From Deltaproteobacteria bacterium (lineage in GTDB: Bacteria > Desulfobacterota > Desulfuromonadia > Geobacterales > Pseudopelobacteraceae), in contig JAURXC010000297.1 in the NCBI GenBank assembly GCA_030654645.1, forward strand, positions 1 to 7,923: a stretch of 7,923 nucleotides of DNA, given 5' to 3'. Shown piece after piece: positions 1 to 6,743 of the stretch. The position numbers were made by a program, and so were the translations under genes. The notes below the pieces were generated by a model. That model saw only the letters and a list, made by a program, of their open reading frames with translations, had not been told where the DNA came from and searched no databases. How positions within the stretch are numbered: position 1 is the stretch's first letter; each line of letters starts with the position of its first letter.

Positions 1-483
1 CACACCTATTCGTTTAATGATGTGATGGAATATTTTTTCGCGGGAGATGTCTGCCATGAGGACGCTCTCGCATTTGCCAAAACGATTCACTACCAGGACC
101 TGATGCCATTCATGCGGATGGAGGATGGTTTTATCGACACCCTCGACCGACTCAAGGGGCATACGTCACTGGCGGTCTGCACCAACCGGGCAACTTCGAT
201 GGATATGATCATCGAGGATTTCGGGCTTTCGGGATACTTCGACTGCGTCATGACCGCAGCGCAGGTTACCAGGCCAAAGCCACACCCGGAGCCGCTTTTA
301 AAGGTGTTGGACCACTTCGGGATAGAGTCGCGGGAAGCGCTCTTTATCGGAGACGGCGAAGTTGACATGCAGTCGGCCAAAGCGGCCGGCGTACCCTTCA
401 TCTCCTACAAGTCCCACCTGCCGGCCCTGGCCCGCATCGAACACCATGCCGAGATTGTCCGGCACGTGTTCACCTCGCATTAA
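1..483 (+). CDS. HAD-superfamily hydrolase, phosphoglycolate phosphatase-like (5' truncated)
   Basis: The frame is open to the first base of the window (H-T-Y-S-F-N-D before a GTG at 22), so the gene begins outside; about 160 codons are visible. HAD motif II is seen as AVCTNR (Thr at visible codon 61), motif III as the Lys of RPKPHP (codon 93), and motif IV as FIGDGEVD with the two Mg-binding Asp at codons 118 and 122. The Asp-nucleophile motif I and part of the helical cap must lie upstream of the window. The order of the motifs and the cap-like helical stretch before motif II fit subfamily IA, which includes Gph-type phosphatases that hydrolyse small phosphate esters in the cytoplasm. The substrate cannot be told. 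The gene ends with tandem TAA stops and is followed at once by a hairpin terminator. It converges on the isochorismatase-family gene. Confidence 0.85.
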   Translation, partial: HTYSFNDVMEYFFAGDVCHEDALAFAKTIHYQDLMPFMRMEDGFIDTLDRLKGHTSLAVCTNRATSMDMIIEDFGLSGYFDCVMTAAQVTRPKPHPEPLLKVLDHFGIESREALFIGDGEVDMQSAKAAGVPFISYKSHLPALARIEHHAEIVRHVFTSH

Positions 484-484
484 T

Positions 485-524
485 AAAAAAGCTCCGTGAC
501 CTTCATGATCACGGAGCTTTTTTT
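485..524. terminator. Bidirectional intrinsic terminator
   Basis: A perfect 9-bp stem, GCTCCGTGA (491-499) with TCACGGAGC (509-517), encloses a 9-nt loop. It is flanked by six A on the left (485-490) and seven T on the right (518-524). The A and T tracts make it a rho-independent terminator on both strands. It sits between two converging genes (stops at 483 and 541), so it should end the HAD transcript and the long minus-strand operon. Confidence 0.92.
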
Positions 525-540
525 GGCATAAGCCTTTAAA

Positions 541-1107
541 TCACCTTACCAGCTTGGACAGCTTTTTAAATTCCTCGGTTCCGGCCACCTTTAGCAACTG
601 GAACATTGCCGATTCGGTACAGGTCGGCACGGCGCCGGTCAGAGTCATCGCCTCGATCGCGGTCTGCCAGTTATGCTTGCTACGGCTCATCACCGCATCC
701 TTGACGATATGCACCTCAAAACCGGCATCGCGCAGCTCGATCACGGTCTGAAGAACGCACACATGGGTTTCCATTCCGGTGATGATGACCTGGGTGCGGC
801 CGGTCGCCTTGAGTTTTTCAACGAATTCAGTGCTTCCGCAACAGCTGAACGCCATCTTCTCGTAACAGCTTGCCATGGCAGCCTTCTCTTTCAACTCCGG
901 CAAGGTTGCGCCAAGCCCCTTGACGTACTGTTCCGTGATCAGCACCGGCACATTCAACTCCGCCGCACTCTCCAGCAGAATACCGATGTTTCTGGTCAGC
1001 TTGCGCAGCACCTTTTCATCCATCGCGACGCACAGCTTCTCCTGCACATCGATCACCACCAGCACAGCCTTGTCCCGCTCCAGAAAGAATCTGTCCTTTA
1101 CCGACAT
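541..1107 (-). CDS. Isochorismatase-family cysteine hydrolase
   Basis: This 188-aa protein has the usual length for the single-domain isochorismatase/nicotinamidase/YcaC fold. The catalytic triad is visible: Asp20 in VVIDVQ, Lys84 in YEKMAFSC, and Cys117 in ETHVCV. It is preceded by the GMET segment that carries the family's cis-peptide. Family members cleave amides, ureas, N-carbamoyl groups or a vinyl ether through a Cys adduct, often releasing ammonia. The substrate here is not deducible, and the nicotinamidase metal-site signature is not evident. The start is supported by AAGGAG (1115-1120 on the complement) 7 nt before ATG. The gene begins 17 bp after the regulator gene stops, with no terminator between, so it is probably the last gene of the dusB-kinase-regulator operon. 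A link to nitrogen scavenging is suggested only by this context. Confidence 0.9.
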   Translation of the reverse strand: MSVKDRFFLERDKAVLVVIDVQEKLCVAMDEKVLRKLTRNIGILLESAAELNVPVLITEQYVKGLGATLPELKEKAAMASCYEKMAFSCCGSTEFVEKLKATGRTQVIITGMETHVCVLQTVIELRDAGFEVHIVKDAVMSRSKHNWQTAIEAMTLTGAVPTCTESAMFQLLKVAGTEEFKKLSKLVR

Positions 1108-1124
1108 GCCCCGTCTCCTTTCGT

Positions 1125-2567
<1,443 letters not shown>

Positions 2568-2583
2568 AAAAACCTCGGTTATG

Positions 2584-2661
2584 AGTTTGTAAAGTTTTTG
2601 AGTTCTTAGAGTTTATTGAGTTTGTGAGGACTGAACTCGCAAACTCATAAACTCTCAAACT
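2584..2661. repeat. Inverted array of AGTTT-headed 8-9-mers between kinase and regulator genes
   Basis: This fills most of the 98-bp gap between the kinase stop and the regulator start. On the + strand, AGTTT or AGTTC units begin at 2584, 2593, 2601, 2610 and 2619 (steps of 9, 8, 9, 9). Facing them are AAACT/GAACT units beginning at 2633, 2641, 2649 and 2657, exactly 8 bp apart. The two halves pair: 2608-2628 with 2636-2655, with one bulge, one mismatch and a 7-nt loop, giving a stem of about 19 bp. A second pairing is possible between ATGAGTTTG (2581-2589) and CAAACTCAT (2640-2648), and it would exclude the first. No uridine tract typical of a terminator follows the stem in the operon direction. 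It may modulate the mRNA between the two cistrons, or be a dispersed intergenic repeat. Confidence 0.85.
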
Positions 2662-2665
2662 GATT

Positions 2666-3778
2666 TTATTGCACCAGCGGCAGCAGCACCGTAAATTTTG
2701 TTCCGTGTCCAGGGCTCGATTCGACCTTGATCATGCCGCGATGCTCCTGGACGATTTTATGGCAGATGGTCAGTCCCAGGCCGGTCCCGCCCGATTTGGT
2801 GCTAAAGAACGGGGTCCAGATGTTTTCCAGGTCCTGCTGCGGAATACCGGGACCGTCATCGCCGACCTCGATCGCCACCATGCGCGAGCGCCGCTCATTC
2901 TGGGCCATGCGGTAATCCGACAGAACTCTGCTGGATACCGTCAGACGGCCGTCTTCGCCCATTGCATCAATCGCGTTGCAAATCAGGTTCAGAAACAGCC
3001 GGGTCAGCATTTCCTCGTCAGCCATGATTTCCGGGATACTGGGATCGAAATGCTTGATGAAAGCGATCTCGCGGCCGGCAGCGGCATGTTGCTGCAGCAG
3101 CAGGATATCACCCAGGATCTTGTGCAGATTCACCGGGGCCAGCCTGAGTCCGCGTGGCGAGGCCAGTTCCAGCAGTTCGCGGATGATGTGGTCGATCCGC
3201 TCGGTCTCACGGATCATTACCCGGGTGTACTCCAGCATCTCGCTCTCCGGATCGAACTCACGCTCCAGCAACTGGGCGGCGCCCTTGATGCCGCCCAGCG
3301 GGTTTTTAACCTCGTGGGCCAGTCCGGCTGCCAGCGTGCCCAGGGTCGAAAGTCGGTCCGACTGTCGTACCGCCGCCTCCAGTTCACGGATATAGGTGAT
3401 GTCCTTCAATGTGAGGATGGCGCCGATATTTTCGCCACTTTCCATGACCAGGGGGTAGCAGGTGACTGCAACCGGTATGATCCTTCCGGTTGAACGGACA
3501 ACTACATTTTCGTGGTCGGAAATGGTAATGCCGGTGCGAATGGTCTTTGAAACCATTTCCAACAGGGTTGTTTCCAGTGCAAACAATTTTTCAAACAGTG
3601 CGCCTTGGGCCTGCCTTTTTGAGAAACCGGTGATCTCCTCGGCGGCCGGATTGCACAGGGTTATCAGACCGCTGCTGGCCACGACGATAACCCCGTCCCC
3701 CACGCTGTCAATGACAGTGGCGTAATAATCGTCGCGCTGTTTCTGCATTTTTTCCGTAGTGGGATTAATCGGCAACAT
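2666..3778 (-). CDS. Cytosolic PAS-domain sensor histidine kinase, NtrB-like
   Basis: The protein has 370 aa and no membrane segment, so the sensing is cytoplasmic, as in NtrB. A PAS domain (about 18-128, with DSVGDGVIVV and NPAAEEITGF) is followed by HisKA with phospho-acceptor His155 in GLAHEVKNPLGGIKGA. The ATPase domain has an N box with Asn264 and Asn268 (LNLICNAIDAM), a G1 box DDGPGIP (307-313), an F box TPFFSTK, and a G2 box GGTGLGL. The HEVKNPL H-box is typical of NtrB-group kinases. It should phosphorylate the downstream NtrC-type regulator; the PAS ligand or partner is unknown. The ATG used overlaps the dusB stop by 14 bp (3765-3778), suggesting translational coupling. An ATG at codon 11 (3746-3748), with a weak GGA before it, would remove the overlap and cost no domain, so it is a credible alternative start. 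Confidence 0.93.
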   Translation of the reverse strand: MLPINPTTEKMQKQRDDYYATVIDSVGDGVIVVASSGLITLCNPAAEEITGFSKRQAQGALFEKLFALETTLLEMVSKTIRTGITISDHENVVVRSTGRIIPVAVTCYPLVMESGENIGAILTLKDITYIRELEAAVRQSDRLSTLGTLAAGLAHEVKNPLGGIKGAAQLLEREFDPESEMLEYTRVMIRETERIDHIIRELLELASPRGLRLAPVNLHKILGDILLLQQHAAAGREIAFIKHFDPSIPEIMADEEMLTRLFLNLICNAIDAMGEDGRLTVSSRVLSDYRMAQNERRSRMVAIEVGDDGPGIPQQDLENIWTPFFSTKSGGTGLGLTICHKIVQEHRGMIKVESSPGHGTKFTVLLPLVQ

Positions 3779-4757
3779 GGTCTGGCGCGTCGGATACGGC
3801 GCGAATCCTTTCTGTCAATTGCACTATGTCGGCCGCCGTATGGGCCGAATTGGCCGCCCGGCGGATTTCGGAGGCCCCGGAAAAGCCCTTGGCGTACCAC
3901 CCGATATGTTTCTTCATCTCCCGCACCGCCACCGCCTCGCCGCACTCCCCGGCAAACAGTTGCAGATGCCGGAGGATAGTATCGGCCCGTTCCGATACCC
4001 TGACCGCGTTGAAATATCCCCGTTCGGCCAGTTCGAGCGTTTGCCGGAATATCCAGGGATTGCCCAAGGCGCCCCTGGCGATCATGATGCCGTCACAGCC
4101 GGTTTCCCGAAGCATCCGCAGACAGTCCGGCGCGGTAAACAGATCGCCGCTGCCAAGGACCGGAATCGACAGACCGGCTTTCATGGTCCGGATATGGTTC
4201 CAGTCAGCCTGGCCGGAAAACATCTGGCTGCGGCTGCGCGGGTGCAGGGTGACGGCATCGCATCCTTCGGCTTCCGCAATCCTTGCCACCTCGAGGTAAA
4301 CATCATCGCCGCAATGCCATCCGGAGCGGATTTTGACCGTCAGCGGAAGAGTGGTTGCCTTACGTACAGCGCGGATAATGGCGGCAATCCTGGCGGTGTC
4401 CTGCAAAAGTGCACTGCCGGCGCCGGTGCCGACCACCTTGCGTACCGGACAGCCCATGTTTATGTCCAGCAGGTCTCCATAACCGGAGACCATTTTTGCC
4501 GCCTCGGCAAGATCGGAGGGTGAATCACCAAACAGCTGGATGCCGAGGGGGCGGTCCTCAACGCAGCTCTTAAGGAGGGCCAGCGTCTTTATGCCTTCAC
4601 GCACCAGGCCATTCACACTGACCATTTCGGTAAAGGCCAGAGCAGCTCCTTCGCCACGGCAGAGCAGGCGGAACGGAAGATTTGTAATTCCAGCCAGGGG
4701 GGCAAGCACGACGTTGTGCGCCAGAACAAGGCTACCAATTGTTAATGATTTTAACAT
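3765..4757 (-). CDS. dusB: tRNA-dihydrouridine synthase (DusB/NifR3 type)
   Basis: The protein has 330 aa, the usual Dus length. It is an FMN-dependent TIM-barrel enzyme that reduces uridines of tRNA with NADPH. Visible signatures are the N-terminal FMN segment LAPLAGITNLPFR (18-30), FTEMVS (42-47), the active-site DINMGCP with the general-acid Cys103, VKIRSGW, LHPRSR, and the FMN-phosphate loop IARGALGNPWIF. The frame extends to a TTG at 4778. I chose the ATG at 4757 because the protein then starts with MLKSLTIGSLVL, the common Dus N-terminus; neither start has a clear ribosome-binding site. It is the first gene of a minus-strand run with the kinase and regulator. The same nifR3-ntrB-ntrC order gave the family its old name NifR3 in alphaproteobacteria. 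The B subtype is inferred from this context and the sequence style. Confidence 0.93.
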   Translation of the reverse strand: MLKSLTIGSLVLAHNVVLAPLAGITNLPFRLLCRGEGAALAFTEMVSVNGLVREGIKTLALLKSCVEDRPLGIQLFGDSPSDLAEAAKMVSGYGDLLDINMGCPVRKVVGTGAGSALLQDTARIAAIIRAVRKATTLPLTVKIRSGWHCGDDVYLEVARIAEAEGCDAVTLHPRSRSQMFSGQADWNHIRTMKAGLSIPVLGSGDLFTAPDCLRMLRETGCDGIMIARGALGNPWIFRQTLELAERGYFNAVRVSERADTILRHLQLFAGECGEAVAVREMKKHIGWYAKGFSGASEIRRAANSAHTAADIVQLTERIRAVSDAPDHVAD

Positions 4758-4803
4758 GATACACACTGACAGCAACAACCGGAAGGAGAGAACCAGAACC
4801 TGA

Positions 4804-4824
4804 TATGCCTATTTTTTGGGCATA
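4804..4824. repeat. Short palindrome beside the dusB -10 box
   Basis: TATGCC (4804-4809) and GGCATA (4819-4824) are perfect inverted arms around a T-rich 9-nt spacer. The right arm overlaps the proposed dusB -10 box (4822-4827), and the left arm lies just past the expected start of transcription. The position would suit a repressor operator. An RNA hairpin is unlikely for dusB because transcription would start inside the spacer. Confidence 0.5.
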
Positions 4825-4849
4825 GTAACACAGCCGCAATAAATGGCAA
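4822..4849 (-). promoter_or_regulatory. Putative sigma70 promoter for the dusB operon
   Basis: On the minus strand, a -35 box TTGCCA (4844-4849) and a -10 box TACTAT (4822-4827) are 16 bp apart. A TG one base before the -10 forms an extended -10 element. Transcription would start near 4815, giving a leader of about 58 nt before the chosen dusB ATG. The boxes match consensus at five and four of six positions. No GG-N10-GC sigma54 site was found in the region. Confidence 0.5.
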
Positions 4850-4869
4850 GGTCAAAATGGAGATTTTTA

Positions 4870-4898
4870 TTGCCAATACTGAAAAATCCGTTTTTAAT
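4870..4898 (+). promoter_or_regulatory. Putative sigma70 promoter for the tatB-like gene
   Basis: A -35 box TTGCCA (4870-4875) and a -10 box TTTAAT (4893-4898) are separated by 17 bp. Each matches consensus at five of six positions. Transcription would start near 4905, about 30 nt before the ATG at 4936. The promoter points away from the dusB promoter, so the two genes diverge from a shared 178-bp region. Confidence 0.6.
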
Positions 4899-4923
4899 AG
4901 CAAATCAATCCAAAAACATGAAC

Positions 4924-4928
4924 AGGAG
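4924..4928 (+). promoter_or_regulatory. Ribosome-binding site fixing the tatB start
   Basis: AGGAG lies 7 nt before the ATG at 4936. It selects this start over the in-frame ATG at 4843, which would add 31 residues without family character in front of the membrane anchor. Confidence 0.85.
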
Positions 4929-4935
4929 AAACCAG

Positions 4936-5223
4936 ATGTTTGGAATCGGCATGCCGGAAATGATTATAATACTCGTGATCGCCCTGATCGTAATCGGGCC
5001 GCACAAACTGCCGGAACTGGCCAAATCGCTGGGCAAGGGACTAGCCGAGTTCAAGAAGGCCTCGGAAGATTTCCAGAAGAATGTACAGGAGGAAGCCGTT
5101 AAAAGCGAAGAGGTAAAAAAGGAAACTCCGCCACTGGCTCAACCTGCCCAGGCAGAAAGTGTTGACACCCAAAAAACGTCGGAAGCCCAGCCGGCATCCA
5201 AGAATGACGCTCCCAAAGCCTGA
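4936..5223 (+). CDS. tatB: Twin-arginine translocase TatA/TatB-family subunit, TatB-like
   Basis: The protein has 95 aa. It opens with MFGIGMPE and a single N-terminal membrane helix (about 6-21, IIILVIALIVI), followed by a hinge and the amphipathic helix KLPELAKSLGKGLAEFKKA (24-42). The tail is charged and rich in Ala, Pro, Gln and Lys. Glu8 and the Gly21-Pro22 pair at the hinge are typical of TatB; TatA usually has a Phe-Gly hinge. The length is nearer to TatA than to the roughly 170 aa of E. coli TatB. TatB works with TatC in recognising folded proteins with twin-arginine signal peptides at the inner membrane. No tatC is in the window. The gene appears monocistronic, with its own promoter and terminator. 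The family is certain; TatB rather than TatA is likely. Confidence 0.88.
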   Translation: MFGIGMPEMIIILVIALIVIGPHKLPELAKSLGKGLAEFKKASEDFQKNVQEEAVKSEEVKKETPPLAQPAQAESVDTQKTSEAQPASKNDAPKA

Positions 5224-5252
5224 CGCTCCCGATTGTTTTTCATAAAGCAAAC

Positions 5253-5292
5253 GACAAAAAGAGAGCCGGGATTACCCGGCTCTCTTTTTGTT
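5253..5292. terminator. Strong bidirectional intrinsic terminator between tatB and hsp20
   Basis: A perfect 16-bp stem, with arms 5255-5270 and 5275-5290 (AGAGAGCCGGG core), encloses a 4-nt ATTA loop. Further weak pairs extend it to about 5253-5292. The stem carries A5 at its left foot and T5 at its right foot, so it can act on both strands. It lies between the converging tatB (stop 5223) and hsp20 (stop 5313). Confidence 0.95.
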
Positions 5293-5312
5293 GTGCCCGT
5301 CTAAAGCAGCCT

Positions 5313-5759
5313 TTATTTGACCTTGATATTGATCTGTTTCGGTTTGGTTTCCTCTTTCTTGGGTAGTGTTATGGTCAGCACGCCCCTCTCGCAATTGGCC
5401 TCGACTTTTTCCTGGTTGATGGTTGCGGGCAACGTGAAACTGCGCTGGAAGGTTCCAAAATAACGTTCAATGCGATGATAGTTCTCTTTTTTCACCTCAT
5501 CTTCATGTTTGCGCTCTCCCCGGAGAATCAGGGTGTTATCCTCGATACGGACGTCTATATCCTTCTGGTCCACATCCGGCAGTTCGGCCTTGATCACGAT
5601 CGAGTCCCCGGTCTCGTAGATATCGACCGCCGGCTGCCAGATTCCCTCCTTGATATCCTCTCCCGGAAGATCGTGATTCCATGAGAGATTAAGGAGCCGG
5701 TTCATCTGATCCTGCATCGAGCGCAGTTCCCTTAACGGATTGTACTTGACAAGTGCCAT
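5313..5759 (-). CDS. Small heat-shock protein, Hsp20/alpha-crystallin family
   Basis: The 148-aa protein has typical bacterial sHSP length. The N-terminal arm (1-41) begins with ALVKYNPLRELRSMQDQMNRL, the class's usual opening. The alpha-crystallin domain (about 42-136) has WQPAVDIYET, the ELPDVDQKDIDV strand region, and the signature GVLTITLPK (126-134). A C-terminal I-N-I (143-145) supplies the IxI motif that docks into neighbouring subunits. Such proteins form large cytosolic oligomers that hold unfolding proteins for ATP-dependent chaperones. A strong AAGGAGG (5768-5774 on the complement) precedes the ATG by 8 nt, and a perfect-consensus promoter lies just upstream. No CIRCE element or clear sigma32 promoter was found. 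The nearest upstream gene is recO, with no clear terminator between. Confidence 0.96.
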   Translation of the reverse strand: MALVKYNPLRELRSMQDQMNRLLNLSWNHDLPGEDIKEGIWQPAVDIYETGDSIVIKAELPDVDQKDIDVRIEDNTLILRGERKHEDEVKKENYHRIERYFGTFQRSFTLPATINQEKVEANCERGVLTITLPKKEETKPKQINIKVK

Positions 5760-5807
5760 CGCTTTATCCTCCTTTTTAGTTAGTTAGCTGGAGACATCCC
5801 TTATTAA

Positions 5808-5835
5808 ATTATAATAACTGATTCGAGCCTGTCAA
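5808..5835 (-). promoter_or_regulatory. Perfect-consensus sigma70 promoter for hsp20
   Basis: On the minus strand, TTGACA (5830-5835) and TATAAT (5808-5813) are separated by 16 bp. Both hexamers are exact consensus. Transcription would start near 5801, giving a leader of about 41 nt that carries a CTAA triplet repeat and the AAGGAGG ribosome-binding site. The -35 box lies about 32 bp past the recO stop codon. Confidence 0.8.
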
Positions 5836-5867
5836 GGACTCCAGGCTGAACAGTTTCAGTTCCGCAA

Positions 5868-6593
5868 TCAGGTAGCCGTTTCCAGGAAATCCAGACTTTT
5901 CAGTTTTCTGCCAACATGGGTGGACAGCGCTTCGTCAAGCAGCATTCCGGCCTGAAGCACCCCTTCAGCATTGAATCGCACCGCGCCGAAGCGGCCGGTT
6001 GACAGGCAGGAGAGCAGATCCTTCCGGGTTTGAACCGTAACGGATCGGCCGCTTTTGACACAAAAACGGCAGCACAACCCGGCGCCCTGCTGCATGAAAG
6101 CTTCGCGTTCGTCAAAAGGCGCCCCGCAGCGACTACAGCTTTCGAGCAAAGGCCTGTAGCCGAGTATGTTCAACAGATTGATTTCAAACATTCTGCGGTC
6201 GTGGTCGTCAGACACACCGGAATCCAGCCTTTCCAGGTAGGAGACCAGCAGGCGAAACAGGCGCGGAAGCGGCTGCCCTTCTGGTGTAATCCACTCCACC
6301 AGTTCGCAGGCGTACAACGCATGGGCAATGGCGCTCAAACCGCCGCGAATGCCGGGATAAACCGTGATCACGTCCGCCTGCCGCAAGGATGACAACCCTT
6401 CCTTGCGCACCGACTGCAGGTTGATGCGGGCAAACGGCTCGAGAGCCGGCCCGAAACGTTTGCGGCTGTTGCGTGCTCCGCGAGCGAAGCCCTTCATTCT
6501 GCCATGTTCAAGCGTGAACAGGGATGCGATCCGGTCGCTGTCACCGTAGTCGCATGACGAAAGGACCACGGCCTGAAGTTTTTCCTGAAGCAT
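5868..6593 (-). CDS. recO: DNA repair protein RecO
   Basis: The 241-aa protein is close to the 242 aa of E. coli RecO. The N-terminal OB-fold region (about 1-80) begins with LQAVVLSSCDYGDSDRIASLFT and includes GRMKGFARGARNSRKRFGPALEPF, the characteristic RecO stretch. A helical domain follows. The Cys4 zinc site is intact: Cys153 and Cys156 (CSRC), and Cys175 and Cys178 (CRFC). RecO works with RecR, and RecF in some species, to load RecA onto SSB-coated single-stranded DNA in gap repair and homologous recombination. The start has only a weak GGGA before it. It diverges from mutS2 across 150 bp, and I could not identify a convincing promoter for it. Confidence 0.95.
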   Translation of the reverse strand: MLQEKLQAVVLSSCDYGDSDRIASLFTLEHGRMKGFARGARNSRKRFGPALEPFARINLQSVRKEGLSSLRQADVITVYPGIRGGLSAIAHALYACELVEWITPEGQPLPRLFRLLVSYLERLDSGVSDDHDRRMFEINLLNILGYRPLLESCSRCGAPFDEREAFMQQGAGLCCRFCVKSGRSVTVQTRKDLLSCLSTGRFGAVRFNAEGVLQAGMLLDEALSTHVGRKLKSLDFLETAT

Positions 6594-6648
6594 TTGACTG
6601 GTCCCGATAAGCCCGGTAAATCAGAAAATGGTGATGGATTAAAAACTA

Positions 6649-6657
6649 TGCTACAAT
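6649..6657 (+). promoter_or_regulatory. Putative extended -10 promoter for mutS2
   Basis: TGCTACAAT gives an extended -10 element (TG, one base, then TACAAT at 6652-6657). The hexamer 17 bp upstream, TGGTGA (6629-6634), is a poor -35, as is common for extended -10 promoters. Transcription would start near 6664, with a leader of about 80 nt before mutS2. Confidence 0.45.
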
Positions 6658-6699
6658 TTTCCGGCGTTCCGTAGTAATGCCAATCACTACTGAAAATTG
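6654..6699. repeat. Nested inverted repeat over the mutS2 promoter and leader
   Basis: The outer arms CAATTTTC (6654-6661) and GAAAATTG (6692-6699) are a perfect 8-bp inverted repeat. The inner arms GTAGT (6671-6675) and ACTAC (6686-6690) nest inside, with the right-hand arms almost adjacent. The left outer arm overlaps the proposed -10 box. It might be an operator, or could pair only partly in the RNA, since the left outer arm lies upstream of the expected transcript start. Confidence 0.55.
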
Positions 6700-6743
6700 C
6701 CACAACAGCACGTCCACCAACATTATCACACAAGGCCGACCAC

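Noticed and set aside
22..483. A complete HAD-like gene starting at the GTG at 22
   Set aside because: The frame is open to base 1 and the Asp-nucleophile motif I is missing, so the gene is truncated by the window and 22 is an internal codon.
2669..3493. Open frame of 274 codons on the + strand opposite the kinase gene
   Set aside because: It is a codon-structure shadow of the kinase, with no family motif or credible ribosome-binding site.
4758..4778. TTG start for dusB seven codons upstream
   Set aside because: No ribosome-binding site precedes it, and the added residues LLSVCI are not typical of Dus N-termini. It is kept only as an alternative.
4844..4860. TGGCA-containing sequences in intergenic regions as sigma54 promoters
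   Set aside because: None of the TGGCA occurrences checked in the gaps on either strand has GC at the required GG-N10-GC spacing.
4843..4935. N-terminal extension of the Tat protein from ATG 4843
   Set aside because: It would bury the family-standard MFGIG start, lie upstream of the AGGAG site, and run through the proposed promoter.
5205..5230. Direct repeat TGACGCTCCC at 5205-5214 and 5221-5230 around the tatB stop
   Set aside because: It is a single 10-bp duplication with no further copies seen and no associated element, compatible with chance or slippage.
5849..5863. Small hairpin (CTGAA/TTCAG) after recO as a terminator
   Set aside because: It has a 5-bp stem and no U-tract, so it is unlikely to end transcription. 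Readthrough from recO into hsp20 is possible.
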